Assembly (NCBI GenBank): GCA_038757905.1
Contig: JBCDGG010000166.1
Location: 1-10,448 of the forward strand
Reading direction: 5' to 3'
From: HLUCCA09 sp038757905
Lineage (GTDB): Bacteria > Pseudomonadota > Alphaproteobacteria > Rhodobacterales > Rhodobacteraceae
DNA length: 10,448 bases
Below, piece by piece: positions 1 to 6,150 of the stretch. The notes beneath the pieces are model-generated. The model did not search any database and had not been told where the DNA came from. It saw only the letters and a program-made list of their open reading frames with translations. Positions within the stretch are counted from its first letter, which is position 1, and each line of letters starts with the position of its first letter. A program made the position numbers and the translations under genes.

Positions 1-393
1 CCCGTGGAAACTGCCCTCGAACGCCGCGATCTTGGTGCGGCCGGGCATGCCCTTGGCGTGCCAGTAGCGGCGCGCCATCTTCACGGCCAGTTCCATCGCC
101 TCCGTGCCGGAGTTGGTGAAGAACACCGTATCGGCAAACGTTTCCTCGACCAGCCGCGCCCCGAGCGCCTCCTGTTCCGGCACGGTGTAGAGGTTCGACA
201 CGTGCCAGACCTTCTGCGCCTGATCGTTAAGCGCCGCGACGAGCGCGGGATGGGCATGGCCCAGCACATTTACCGCGATCCCGGCGGCCAGATCGAGGTA
301 ACGGCGGCCGCTGCGCTCCACCAGCCAGGAGCCTTCGCCGCGCTCGAAGGCGAGCGGCGCGCGATTGTAGGTCGGCAGAAGCGGGGGGATCAT
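1..393 (-). CDS. argD: Acetylornithine aminotransferase, N-terminal part (runs off the window)
   Basis: This is a PLP-dependent class III aminotransferase that acts in cytoplasmic arginine synthesis, converting N-acetylglutamate semialdehyde to N-acetylornithine. It may also serve as succinyldiaminopimelate aminotransferase. The 131 visible residues begin MIPPLLPTYNRAPLAFERG, which is typical of ArgD. They continue with LDLAAGIAVNVLGHAHP, HVSNLYTVPEQE and FFTNSGTEAMELAVKMAR, where the last contains the SGTEA phosphate-binding stretch of the family, and end in FEGSFHG. The PLP lysine lies beyond the edge. The ATG at 393 is preceded by GAGGAACG at good ribosome-binding spacing. The ABC permease lies upstream on the same strand, 184 bases away. 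That gap holds a 6-bp C/G hairpin (453-458 with 470-475) and no obvious terminator. Other class III aminotransferases are possible, but the N-terminus fits ArgD best. Confidence 0.9.
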   Translation of the reverse strand, partial: MIPPLLPTYNRAPLAFERGEGSWLVERSGRRYLDLAAGIAVNVLGHAHPALVAALNDQAQKVWHVSNLYTVPEQEALGARLVEETFADTVFFTNSGTEAMELAVKMARRYWHAKGMPGRTKIAAFEGSFHG

Positions 394-577
394 CGTAACG
401 TTCCTCGGAATGGGGCCATCGGCGGCTTGGATTTCGGAAATGGGCAGGTGTGTCCCCCCGCCAATGCGAGGGGGAGCGAGCGCATTACGTGCGACGTCGG
501 ATCAACGAACCTGCCATGGCTCGGGCATACGCCGCTGAGACGCCTGCGTAAAGCCCGGGATTGGCCGCGCGGCCGGA

Positions 578-1435
578 TCAGGGCTTCAGCCGGTATCCGC
601 TGCGCAACCACGACCAAGCCAATCCCAGAACGACAGCCGTGGCGAGCGTACAGATCGCAAGGCCGAGCCAGGGCGAACTGTCCGACGTGCCGATCACGCC
701 GTAGCGCATCCCGTCGATAAGATAGAACACCGGGTTCCAATGCAGCACCACGTTCATCCAGCCCGGGATCGCATCGACCGAATAGAATGTCCCCGACAGG
801 AACGACAGGGGCGTGATGATGAAGTTCGTGATCGCGGCGGTCTGGTCGAACTTCGTGGCGTAGATGCCTGTCAGCAAACCCAAACCGCCCATGAACGCGC
901 CGCCGAAGAGCAGGAAGGCGAGCACCCAGATTGGATGCGCCAGCCCCGTGCCGAGCGCGAGCACCATGAGGGTCACCAACGGCACACCGACGAAGAGCCC
1001 GCGCGCCACACCGCCGATGATGTATCCGGCCACAAGCTCGCCCGCGCTCAAGGGCGGCATCAGCGTGTCCACGATGTTGCCGCCGATCTTGGCGGCGACG
1101 ATCGAGGAGGAGGTGTTCGAAAAGCTTTGCTGGATCACCGTCATCATCACCAGGCCCGGCGCCAGGAAGTGCAGGAACGACACCCCCATCACATCGGGCC
1201 GCGAAGGCCCGATCGCCAGCGAGAAGACGGCAAGGAACAGCCCGGCCGTGACGGCGGGCGCCAGCAGCGTCTGCCGCCAGATCCCGATGAAACGCATGCA
1301 CTCGCGCTCCGCGAGCGTGACCATGCCCAGCCAGTTCACCCGGCCGAACCGGCGCTGGCCCATGTCCTGGGCGCAGGCCTCTGCCCCAAAGCGCGTCCCC
1401 GTCCCGGGAGCGCTGCTGTCGCCGCCATCGGCCAT
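578..1435 (-). CDS. ABC-2 type transporter permease (YadH-like)
   Basis: This is an integral inner-membrane permease of the ABC-2 family, 285 residues, expected to pair with a separate ATPase for export of an unknown substrate. Six hydrophobic segments are visible, at about residues 55-75, 88-106, 132-160, 168-192, 200-220 and 256-276. The signature region reads PLSFLSGTFYSVDAIPGW followed by NPVFYLIDGMRYG, close to the NodJ/YadH-type permeases. The reading frame stays open far upstream. I chose the ATG at 1435 because GAGAGGAT lies about eight bases before it, and because the sequence further upstream looks like antisense of gcrA and has no membrane character. An internal start near residue 25 or 38 is possible, since many relatives begin close to the NWLGM motif. 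No ATP-binding subunit is visible in the window. The gene is divergent from gcrA. Confidence 0.88.
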   Translation of the reverse strand: MADGGDSSAPGTGTRFGAEACAQDMGQRRFGRVNWLGMVTLAERECMRFIGIWRQTLLAPAVTAGLFLAVFSLAIGPSRPDVMGVSFLHFLAPGLVMMTVIQQSFSNTSSSIVAAKIGGNIVDTLMPPLSAGELVAGYIIGGVARGLFVGVPLVTLMVLALGTGLAHPIWVLAFLLFGGAFMGGLGLLTGIYATKFDQTAAITNFIITPLSFLSGTFYSVDAIPGWMNVVLHWNPVFYLIDGMRYGVIGTSDSSPWLGLAICTLATAVVLGLAWSWLRSGYRLKP

Positions 1436-1505
1436 GCGAAATCCTCTCGTCCTGTCTGTGGTCCGCGCCCGCCGCGTGTGGCTGCGGGAACATCTGGGGC
1501 AGCGG

Positions 1506-1537
1506 TTGTTTCCCATCCGCGCCAGACCTAGTATAGA
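1506..1537 (+). promoter_or_regulatory. Possible gcrA promoter
   Basis: TTGTTT (1506-1511) is followed after 17 bases by TAGTAT (1529-1534), with TATAGA overlapping at 1532-1537. The match to sigma-70 consensus is weak. The location, in the divergent gap about 115 bases before gcrA, is suitable. I see no GANTC methylation site between 1436 and 1651, so direct CcrM/GcrA autoregulation here is not supported. Confidence 0.25.
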
Positions 1538-1613
1538 GCCTTCACCGGTCCGTCCAACGTGAAGGGGCCGGACAGCATTCCATCCGCTGCGCCCGCATTC
1601 GGCCCTGCTTTCA

Positions 1614-1639
1614 GCCGACGCGTCGGCGTGCGACGCCGA
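1614..1639 (+). promoter_or_regulatory. Overlapping inverted repeats in the gcrA leader
   Basis: A perfect 14-bp palindrome GCCGACGCGTCGGC (1614-1627) overlaps a second perfect inverted repeat, TCGGCGT-gcg-ACGCCGA (1623-1639). As RNA the two hairpins share 1623-1627, so only one can form at a time. The second ends just before the purine-rich ribosome binding site GAAGAGAGA and 12 bases before the gcrA start. It could be an operator or a translational control structure; the sequence alone does not decide. Confidence 0.4.
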
Positions 1640-1651
1640 AGAGAGATCGCC

Positions 1652-2224
1652 ATGTCCTGGACCGACGAACGCGTTGAACTGCTCAAGAAAATGTGGGGCG
1701 AAGGGCAAAGCGCCAGCCAGATCGCCAAGGAACTGGGCGGGGTCACCCGCAATGCGGTGATCGGCAAGGTGCACCGCCTCGGCCTGTCCAATCGCAACGG
1801 GGGCGGCTCCTCGGAGGCCGCGTCGAGCCAGAAGGCGGAACCAGTGGCCGAGGTTCTCAAGGCCGTGCCCGAGCCCGCAGCCGCGGCCGAGGCCCCGAAA
1901 GCTGCGCCCGAGGCCGCGCCGGAGCCTGCGCCCGTGCCGCCGCGCCGTCAGATCATTCCGGCCGGCCAACCCCTGCCGCCGCAGCCCTCGGCCAACGAAA
2001 TCAGCCCCGAGGCGCTTGCCTCCGTGCGCGAGGTCGAGAAATCGGCGCTCAAGCTCACCCTGATGGAGCTGACGGAGCGGACGTGCAAGTGGCCCATCGG
2101 CGACCCGGCAACCACCGACTTCTGGTTCTGCGGCCTGCCGGTGCAGCAGGGCAAGCCCTATTGCGAAGCGCATGTCGGCGTTGCGTTCCAGCCCATGTCG
2201 GCCCGCCGCGACCGCAAGCGCTAA
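1652..2224 (+). CDS. gcrA: GcrA-family cell cycle regulator
   Basis: This 190-residue protein belongs to the GcrA family of alphaproteobacterial transcription factors. The Caulobacter member binds promoters carrying CcrM-methylated GANTC sites and contacts sigma-70 RNA polymerase to time cell-cycle transcription. The N-terminus MSWTDERVELLKKMW leads into a helix-turn-helix (about residues 15-48) containing SASQIAKELG and TRNAVIGKVHRLGLS, the family hallmark. Residues about 50-115 form an Ala/Pro/Glu-rich linker. The conserved C-terminal segment (about 130-182) includes LMELTERTCKWPIGDP, FWFCGLP and PYCEAHVGVAFQP. C145, C160, C171 and H174 are arranged like a possible metal site, which is my inference and not established. 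The start at 1652 is fixed by homology and by GAAGAGAGA upstream; the longer open frame from 1559 encodes no family sequence. It is divergent from the ABC permease. Confidence 0.95.
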   Translation: MSWTDERVELLKKMWGEGQSASQIAKELGGVTRNAVIGKVHRLGLSNRNGGGSSEAASSQKAEPVAEVLKAVPEPAAAAEAPKAAPEAAPEPAPVPPRRQIIPAGQPLPPQPSANEISPEALASVREVEKSALKLTLMELTERTCKWPIGDPATTDFWFCGLPVQQGKPYCEAHVGVAFQPMSARRDRKR

Positions 2225-2306
2225 GCCGCCTCCGGTTCGCCACTGGACATCAACAAGGCACGGCCGCCTCGCCAGGGCGCCTGCGACACCCGTCCGCGTG
2301 GCGGCA

Positions 2307-2320
2307 TTGACCCGCATCAA
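2307..2320 (+). promoter_or_regulatory. FNR/FnrL-type binding site
   Basis: TTGAC-CCGC-ATCAA matches nine of the ten defined bases of the FNR consensus TTGAT-N4-ATCAA. It lies in the noncoding gap 57 bases before the GyrI-like gene. If GACACT (2343-2348) serves as a poor -10 element, the site is centred near -41.5, the standard class II activator position. The CRP/FNR relatives Dnr or NnrR could use the same sequence. Confidence 0.6.
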
Positions 2321-2376
2321 TGCGCCTGTCTCCGGCCTTGGCGACACTCTGCGTGTCACAAGCAGGATGTACACTC

Positions 2377-2844
2377 ATGCCGGACTACATCGTCGAGACA
2401 ATTGGTGAAACGCCCTACCTCTACGCAACCGGAGAGAGCAGCATGGACCCGGCAGCGATCAGCGCTGCCATGGGCGAATGCTACGGCCGCGTGGTCGCTT
2501 TCATGGAGAGCCATGGCATTCCGCCCGCAGGGCCTGCGCTGTCGGTCTATCACACCTACGATCCCGAGGTGATGCGGTTCCAGGCCGGGATCATCGTATC
2601 GTCCGAGGCCATCATGGATCCCGGAGCCGATGTCAAAGGCGACATCCTGCCGGCCGGGCGCGTGCTGTCCTTCACTCATGTCGGCCCCTACGCCACGCTC
2701 CGCGACGACTACGCCGATATGATGAGCTATGTGGAGCGCGAGGGCCTTAAGCTTTCCTCGCCGGCGTGGGAAGTCTACATCGACGACCCCAAGGATACGC
2801 CGGAGGCGGAGTTGCGTACCAAGGTGCATGTCGCTCTGGAGTAG
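2377..2844 (+). CDS. GyrI-like small-molecule-binding domain protein
   Basis: This stand-alone GyrI-like domain (155 residues) is related to the effector-binding half of AraC/MerR-type activators and to SbmC/GyrI. Such proteins bind small hydrophobic or cationic ligands, and some have hydrolytic or DNA-gyrase-related roles. The first repeat covers about residues 3-80. The second (about 85-155) begins DIKG-like as DVKGDILPAGRV, then SFTHVGPYATL and the signature SPAWEVYIDDP, with E132 at the position of the conserved ligand-binding glutamate. There is no DNA-binding domain, signal peptide or membrane segment. I chose the ATG at 2377 because AGCAGGA lies nine bases upstream. The frame also opens at 2320, but the extra residues lack a proper lipobox. 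An FNR-like palindrome precedes the gene, and rimO follows 86 bases downstream on the same strand. The ligand cannot be told from the sequence. Confidence 0.82.
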   Translation: MPDYIVETIGETPYLYATGESSMDPAAISAAMGECYGRVVAFMESHGIPPAGPALSVYHTYDPEVMRFQAGIIVSSEAIMDPGADVKGDILPAGRVLSFTHVGPYATLRDDYADMMSYVEREGLKLSSPAWEVYIDDPKDTPEAELRTKVHVALE

Positions 2845-2930
2845 ACCCCAATCGGCGTGACGGCTCCGATCGTCCCCCGGATACGCTCCCGTCTTTTCGT
2901 GCGCCCTGCGATGCTGTAGGAGCGCAGCCC

Positions 2931-4319
2931 ATGACGATGAACCCACCGGACCTCCGCCCCGATCTCGCACGCGCGCAGATCGTCGAGACGCGCCGCGACG
3001 GTCAGCCGACCATCGGCATGGTGTCGTTGGGCTGTCCCAAGGCTCTTGTCGACAGCGAACGCATTCTCACACGGCTCCGGGCCGAGGGGTATGGCATCTC
3101 GCCCGACTATTCCGGTGCGGATGCCGTGATCGTCAACACCTGCGGGTTTCTGGACAGTGCGAAGGCCGAAAGCCTGGAGGCCATCGGCGAAGCGCTCACC
3201 GAGAACGGCCGGGTCATCGTGACCGGGTGTCTGGGTGCCGAGCCGGAGTTCATCACCGGCGCCCACCCCAAAGTGCTCGCCGTCACCGGCCCGCATCAAT
3301 ACGAGCAGGTCCTCGATGCGGTGCACGAGGCCGTGCCGCCCGCGCCCGATCCCTTCGTCGATCTGTTGCCGGCGCGCGGCATCTCCCTGACACCCAGGCA
3401 CTATGCTTACCTAAAGATTTCAGAGGGATGCAATCATAAGTGCAAGTTTTGCATCATCCCGGACATGCGCGGAAAGCTGGTGTCTCGCCCCCATGGGGCG
3501 GTGATGCGGGAGGCGGAGCGCCTCGTCGGCGCGGGCGTCCGCGAGTTGCTCGTCATCAGTCAGGACACCTCCGCCTATGGCGTCGACCGCAAGCAGGACA
3601 AACCCGTCGGTGAGGCCGCCATCACCGCTCTGGCACGCGATCTCGGCAGCCTTGGCGCCTGGGTGCGGCTGCATTACGTCTACCCCTATCCCTTCGTGCG
3701 CGAGTTGATCCCGCTGATGGCGGAAGGCCGCGTGCTGCCTTATCTCGACATCCCGTTCCAGCACGCCCACCCGGACACGCTGCGCCGCATGGCGCGCCCG
3801 GCCGCCGCCGCGCGCACCCTCGACGAGATCGCCGCGTGGCGGGACATCTGCCCCGGTATCACGCTCCGCTCGACATTCATCGTCGGCTACCCCGGCGAGA
3901 CGGAGGCGGAGTTCGAGACGCTGCTGGACTGGCTGGAGGAGGCGCAGCTCGACCGTGTCGGCTGCTTCAAATACGAGAACGTGGCGGGAGCCCGGTCCAA
4001 CGCTCTGTCCGATCACGTGCCACCGGAAATCAAGCAAGACCGTTTCGACCGGTTCATGGCGAAGGCACAGGCGATCTCCGAAGCCAAGCTCGCGGCCAAG
4101 GTGGGCGCCCGCCTCGACGTGATCGTCGATCTTGTGGAAGACGACGCCGCAACCTGCCGGACGATGGCGGACGCGCCCGAAATCGACGGCCATCTCTACA
4201 TCGACGAAGGCCACGAGCTCCTGACGCCGGGAGACATCGTTACCGTCGAGGTCGACGAAGCCTCGGAATACGACCTTTGGGGCCGCATCTTGCCCGAAGC
4301 CCCGCGCAAGGCGGTCTAG
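2931..4319 (+). CDS. rimO: Ribosomal protein S12 methylthiotransferase RimO
   Basis: This is a radical SAM methylthiotransferase that adds a methylthio group to the conserved aspartate of ribosomal protein S12 (position 89 in E. coli numbering) in the cytoplasm, using two [4Fe-4S] clusters. It has 462 residues, normal for the family. The N-terminal UPF0004 domain carries the auxiliary-cluster cysteines C35 (VSLGCPKALVDSE), C71 (VNTCGFLDSAK) and C100 (VTGCLGAE). The radical SAM motif C167-X3-C171-X2-C174 reads SEGCNHKCKFCIIP. A TRAM domain covers about residues 395-455. VSLGCPKALVDSE and the spacing favour RimO over MiaB. The ATG at 2931 follows GTAGGAGC at proper spacing; the open frame upstream to 2766 overlaps the preceding gene in another frame. 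Codons 161-173 around the radical SAM motif are unusually AT-rich compared with the rest of the gene. Confidence 0.96.
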   Translation: MTMNPPDLRPDLARAQIVETRRDGQPTIGMVSLGCPKALVDSERILTRLRAEGYGISPDYSGADAVIVNTCGFLDSAKAESLEAIGEALTENGRVIVTGCLGAEPEFITGAHPKVLAVTGPHQYEQVLDAVHEAVPPAPDPFVDLLPARGISLTPRHYAYLKISEGCNHKCKFCIIPDMRGKLVSRPHGAVMREAERLVGAGVRELLVISQDTSAYGVDRKQDKPVGEAAITALARDLGSLGAWVRLHYVYPYPFVRELIPLMAEGRVLPYLDIPFQHAHPDTLRRMARPAAAARTLDEIAAWRDICPGITLRSTFIVGYPGETEAEFETLLDWLEEAQLDRVGCFKYENVAGARSNALSDHVPPEIKQDRFDRFMAKAQAISEAKLAAKVGARLDVIVDLVEDDAATCRTMADAPEIDGHLYIDEGHELLTPGDIVTVEVDEASEYDLWGRILPEAPRKAV

Positions 4320-4427
4320 CGCGCAGCACTCCCCTTCGTCGCGCGATCTCGCATGACGGACCGAAGGATGCGCGTTGCCCCCGTCAGATCAGAAGGCCCC
4401 AAGGCGCCGTGCTGTGCAGCAGGCCGT

Positions 4428-4703
4428 CTAGTGCGGTTTGAGCGCTTGGAGCGTTTTGCTGTTCGGGCAGAAATCCGGTGCCTTGTCGGCCCCGCGCGGG
4501 CCGCCCGCCTGCCCGAGCCATTGCATGCACGAAGCCGTGTGCTTGCACGTGCGGCAGGTGGCGATCAGGCTGGCAAACTCCTCCGGGGCCAGGCGGCCCT
4601 CCTCCATCGCGAGCGAGAAGTTCAGGCCAATCGAGCGGCCAATGGACCGGGTCAGCCAGAAGGCCAGATCCAGATCAGCGTCAATGTTGTCGAAATCCTT
4701 CAT
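4428..4703 (-). CDS. DUF6455-like small cysteine protein (second gene of pair)
   Basis: This 91-residue protein looks like the DUF6455 family common in Rhodobacterales; its function is unknown. A helix-rich N-terminal half, LAFWLTRSIGRSIGLNFSLA then MEEGRLAPEEFASLI, is followed by C50-RT-C53-X5-C59 and a distal C79 (APDFCPNSKTLQAL). The four cysteines could bind a metal or an Fe-S cluster, or act in thiol chemistry, which is inference. There is no signal peptide or membrane span, so it is probably cytoplasmic. The start codon overlaps the stop of the upstream paralogue in an ATGA arrangement (4700-4703), which implies translational coupling. It converges on rimO, with 108 bases between the stops and no clear terminator. 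Confidence 0.8.
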   Translation of the reverse strand: MKDFDNIDADLDLAFWLTRSIGRSIGLNFSLAMEEGRLAPEEFASLIATCRTCKHTASCMQWLGQAGGPRGADKAPDFCPNSKTLQALKPH

Positions 4704-5065
4704 TGCGACGGCCCATCGTCGTCATCCGGCATGGCCAGCAGGGCGTTGAACCGCTCCGCATTCACGCATGAGCCCGGCGCTGCGGGCGGCGGCACATCCT
4801 CCAGCGCACGCATGGCCGACATCCAGGCCGGGCATTCCCCGGCCCAGCTGCACCCGCGGCACCGTGAGACCATGTTCGCCCAGTCCGAATGGCTGATGCG
4901 GTCGGCCTCAAGCTCCGCCTGCAGATCGAGCCCCACCGTGCGGGACATCTCCAGGGCCAGCCAGTAATGCGTCTTGAGGTCGCCCAACGGTGCAACCCGC
5001 CCCTTCTCAGGCGTGGCTTCGCCCAAGTCTTCCCGTTCCGGCACATCCGGCGATTGAGTATCCAT
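4700..5065 (-). CDS. DUF6455-like small cysteine protein (first gene of pair)
   Basis: This 121-residue paralogue of the gene downstream has an extra acidic N-terminal tail of about 30 residues. The shared core reads THYWLALEMSRTVGLDLQAE, then LEADRISHSDWANMV, C69-RG-C72-X5-C78 and a distal C100 (PGSCVNAERFNALL). Cysteine spacing is identical to the partner in the cluster and nearly so to the fourth Cys (21 versus 19 intervening residues). The C-terminus is acidic (DDDDGPSQ). I prefer the ATG at 5065, with GGAG ten bases upstream; a GTG at 5083 in the same frame is an alternative. It is preceded by a -10-like TATCAT and an FNR-type palindrome, so the pair is likely an oxygen- or redox-regulated operon. 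Function is unknown. Confidence 0.78.
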   Translation of the reverse strand: MDTQSPDVPEREDLGEATPEKGRVAPLGDLKTHYWLALEMSRTVGLDLQAELEADRISHSDWANMVSRCRGCSWAGECPAWMSAMRALEDVPPPAAPGSCVNAERFNALLAMPDDDDGPSQ

Positions 5066-5068
5066 TTC

Positions 5069-5084
5069 GGTGTTTCTCCACACC
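5069..5084 (-). promoter_or_regulatory. Leader hairpin with Shine-Dalgarno in the loop
   Basis: Read on the minus strand, GGTGT-GGAGAA-ACACC forms a perfect 5-bp hairpin whose loop is the ribosome binding sequence GGAGAA. It ends three bases before the ATG at 5065. If transcription begins near 5082-5085, as the TATCAT -10 candidate suggests, the hairpin would sit at or close to the 5' end of the mRNA. Confidence 0.45.
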
Positions 5085-5088
5085 CTAT

Positions 5089-5117
5089 ATGATAGTGTCA
5101 GGATGCCACCGCGGTGC
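5089..5117 (-). promoter_or_regulatory. Candidate promoter and operator for the DUF6455-like operon
   Basis: On the minus strand TATCAT (5094-5089) matches five of six bases of the -10 consensus. No good -35 sequence sits 17 bases upstream (GCACCG), as expected for an activator-dependent promoter. A perfect 10-bp palindrome CACCGCGGTG (5107-5116) covers the -35 position and may be a separate operator. Confidence 0.4.
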
Positions 5118-5127
5118 CCCGGGCTCC

Positions 5128-5141
5128 TTGATGCAAGTCAA
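5128..5141 (-). promoter_or_regulatory. FNR/FnrL-type binding site
   Basis: Read on the minus strand, TTGAC-TTGC-ATCAA matches nine of ten defined bases of the FNR consensus, with the same half-sites as the palindrome at 2307-2320. It is 63 bases before the start of the DUF6455-like pair. Its centre is about 52 bases from a start implied by TATCAT, one helical turn further than the class II position. A weaker -10 (CATCCT, 5105-5100) would place it at -41.5. Confidence 0.62.
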
Positions 5142-5251
5142 GCAAGGCGGCGGCGCGAAGGCGGCGTGCGTGGTTAGTCGATACGCTCCTGCGGACGAAC
5201 CTTCCGAAGGGACTCTTACGGGGCCGCGTGCGCGCGAACGGGCGCAGCCCC
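5142..5251 (-). other. Gap between M48 gene and DUF6455-like operon, with GC hairpin
   Basis: Directly after the M48 stop codon an imperfect GC-rich hairpin can form: 5220-5224 pairs with 5247-5251 and 5226-5228 with 5243-5245, with one mismatch between them. No T-run follows, so an intrinsic terminator is doubtful. No gene is seen here. Confidence 0.3.
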
Positions 5252-5953
5252 TCAGCGCAAGGACGCGGCCGTTCTGCGTACCACTTCCTGCCGCTCCGCG
5301 TTTGGCGGATGAGTTCCGAGAAACTGGTCGCCCGGATCGGGCACCCGCGCGAAGAACCCCGCCCCCCGGACGGGATCGTATCCGGCGCGGGCCGCGATGA
5401 TCGTGCCGAGGCGGTCGGCCTCCAGCTCGAACTCCTTGGCGAAGCGGCGGGCGCCGACCTCCGCCCCCAATTGCGCGGCTTCGTTGATTTCGCGCCGGCT
5501 CTGCCCCGCCGCCTCGGCCAGGCTGCCAAAGACGACCGCCCCGATCTGCGCGCTCACCTCGGACTTTGGTATATGGCCCGCAATATGGTGACCGGCCTCA
5601 TGCCCGAGGATGAAGGCAAGTTCATCCTGGTTTCTTGCATCCGCGATCAGCGCCAGCGTGAAGATGATCGCGGGCCGCCCGCGGCGGTCGACCGTCTGAA
5701 ACGCATTGGGCGGCACCCCGGGGCGATCATCCACGAAGATCTGAAAATCGCAATCGACGCCGTCGGTGCGCTCCCGGCATTCCCGCTCGGCCACCGGTTC
5801 GACGCGGTCCACGACGGTCACGAAGTTGAGCGCCGCCTGCTCGGCCGCGTTGCGCTGGCTCGGGTCGGACGGCACGGCGGGGGGCACCGGCAGGGCTGTC
5901 GCGCATCCGCCGAGGGCGAGGGCCGCCAAGAGGAGTATGGTGCTGCCGCGCAT
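5252..5953 (-). CDS. M48-family metallopeptidase lipoprotein
   Basis: This is a zinc-dependent endopeptidase of family M48 (related to BepA/LoiP), probably anchored in the periplasm for envelope protein quality control. It has 233 residues from the ATG at 5953, which has AGGACA about nine bases upstream. The N-terminus is a lipoprotein signal with lipobox L14-G-G-C17. The catalytic motif HEAGH is at 118-122 (ILGHEAGHHIAGH). The third zinc ligand is expected at E178 within EFELEADRLG, and GTHPPNAER near 213-221 is the usual C-terminal family motif. C59 and C68 could form a disulphide. The frame is open further upstream to 6112, but the added residues would bury the signal peptide. The protein lacks the C-terminal TPR domain of BepA. 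It is divergent from the DCC-family gene. Confidence 0.9.
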   Translation of the reverse strand: MRGSTILLLAALALGGCATALPVPPAVPSDPSQRNAAEQAALNFVTVVDRVEPVAERECRERTDGVDCDFQIFVDDRPGVPPNAFQTVDRRGRPAIIFTLALIADARNQDELAFILGHEAGHHIAGHIPKSEVSAQIGAVVFGSLAEAAGQSRREINEAAQLGAEVGARRFAKEFELEADRLGTIIAARAGYDPVRGAGFFARVPDPGDQFLGTHPPNAERQEVVRRTAASLR

Positions 5954-6025
5954 CGTCGCTGTCCTATCTGACCGCTCGACCGAGACCGCTCCGAACCGGC
6001 CCCCTGATCGGCCGACCCTAGCATT

Positions 6026-6050
6026 CCGGCGGTTCGGCGCCAGCCGCCGG
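6026..6050. repeat. Inverted repeat in divergent promoter region
   Basis: CCGGCGG (6026-6032) and CCGCCGG (6044-6050) form a perfect 7-bp inverted repeat around an 11-base centre containing GGCGCC. It lies in the roughly 197-base gap between the divergent M48 and DCC genes, so it could be a shared operator. GC-rich chance pairing is also likely. Confidence 0.3.
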
Positions 6051-6150
6051 AGGCCGGAGTGCGACCATCCGCAACGGTCGGCCGTCGGCGTGTCCGGCTC
6101 GACGGTTCCCAAGCCTTTCCTCTGCCCCGATGGCCCCTATCTGCCGGGTC

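Noticed and set aside
563..574. Palindrome GGCCGCGCGGCC after the permease stop as a terminator
   Set aside because: As RNA it leaves a stem of only four or five pairs and no T-run follows on the minus strand. Such palindromes are expected by chance in high-GC DNA.
864..1562. Long plus-strand open frame (232 codons) opposite the ABC permease
   Set aside because: It is antisense to a clear membrane protein, has no recognised motif, and reads as the complement of hydrophobic codons. High-GC genes often leave such open antisense frames.
1674..1686. TTGAACTGCTCAA as a third FNR-type site
   Set aside because: The half-sites TTGA and TCAA are five bases apart rather than six, and it lies inside the gcrA coding sequence.
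1436..2374. Upstream extension of the permease frame to 598 residues
   Set aside because: The added part is antisense to gcrA, is Arg/Gly-rich with no domain, and a good ribosome binding site precedes the ATG at 1435.
2320..2376. Earlier start for the GyrI-like gene giving a short lipoprotein-like N-terminus
   Set aside because: The sequence before the cysteine (VSQAGC) does not fit a lipobox, there is no positive charge cluster followed by a long hydrophobic core, and the ATG at 2377 has a proper ribosome binding site.
4353..4967. Plus-strand frames over the DUF6455-like pair
   Set aside because: They are antisense to two genes supported by paralogy, cysteine spacing and an ATGA overlap, and show no family features.
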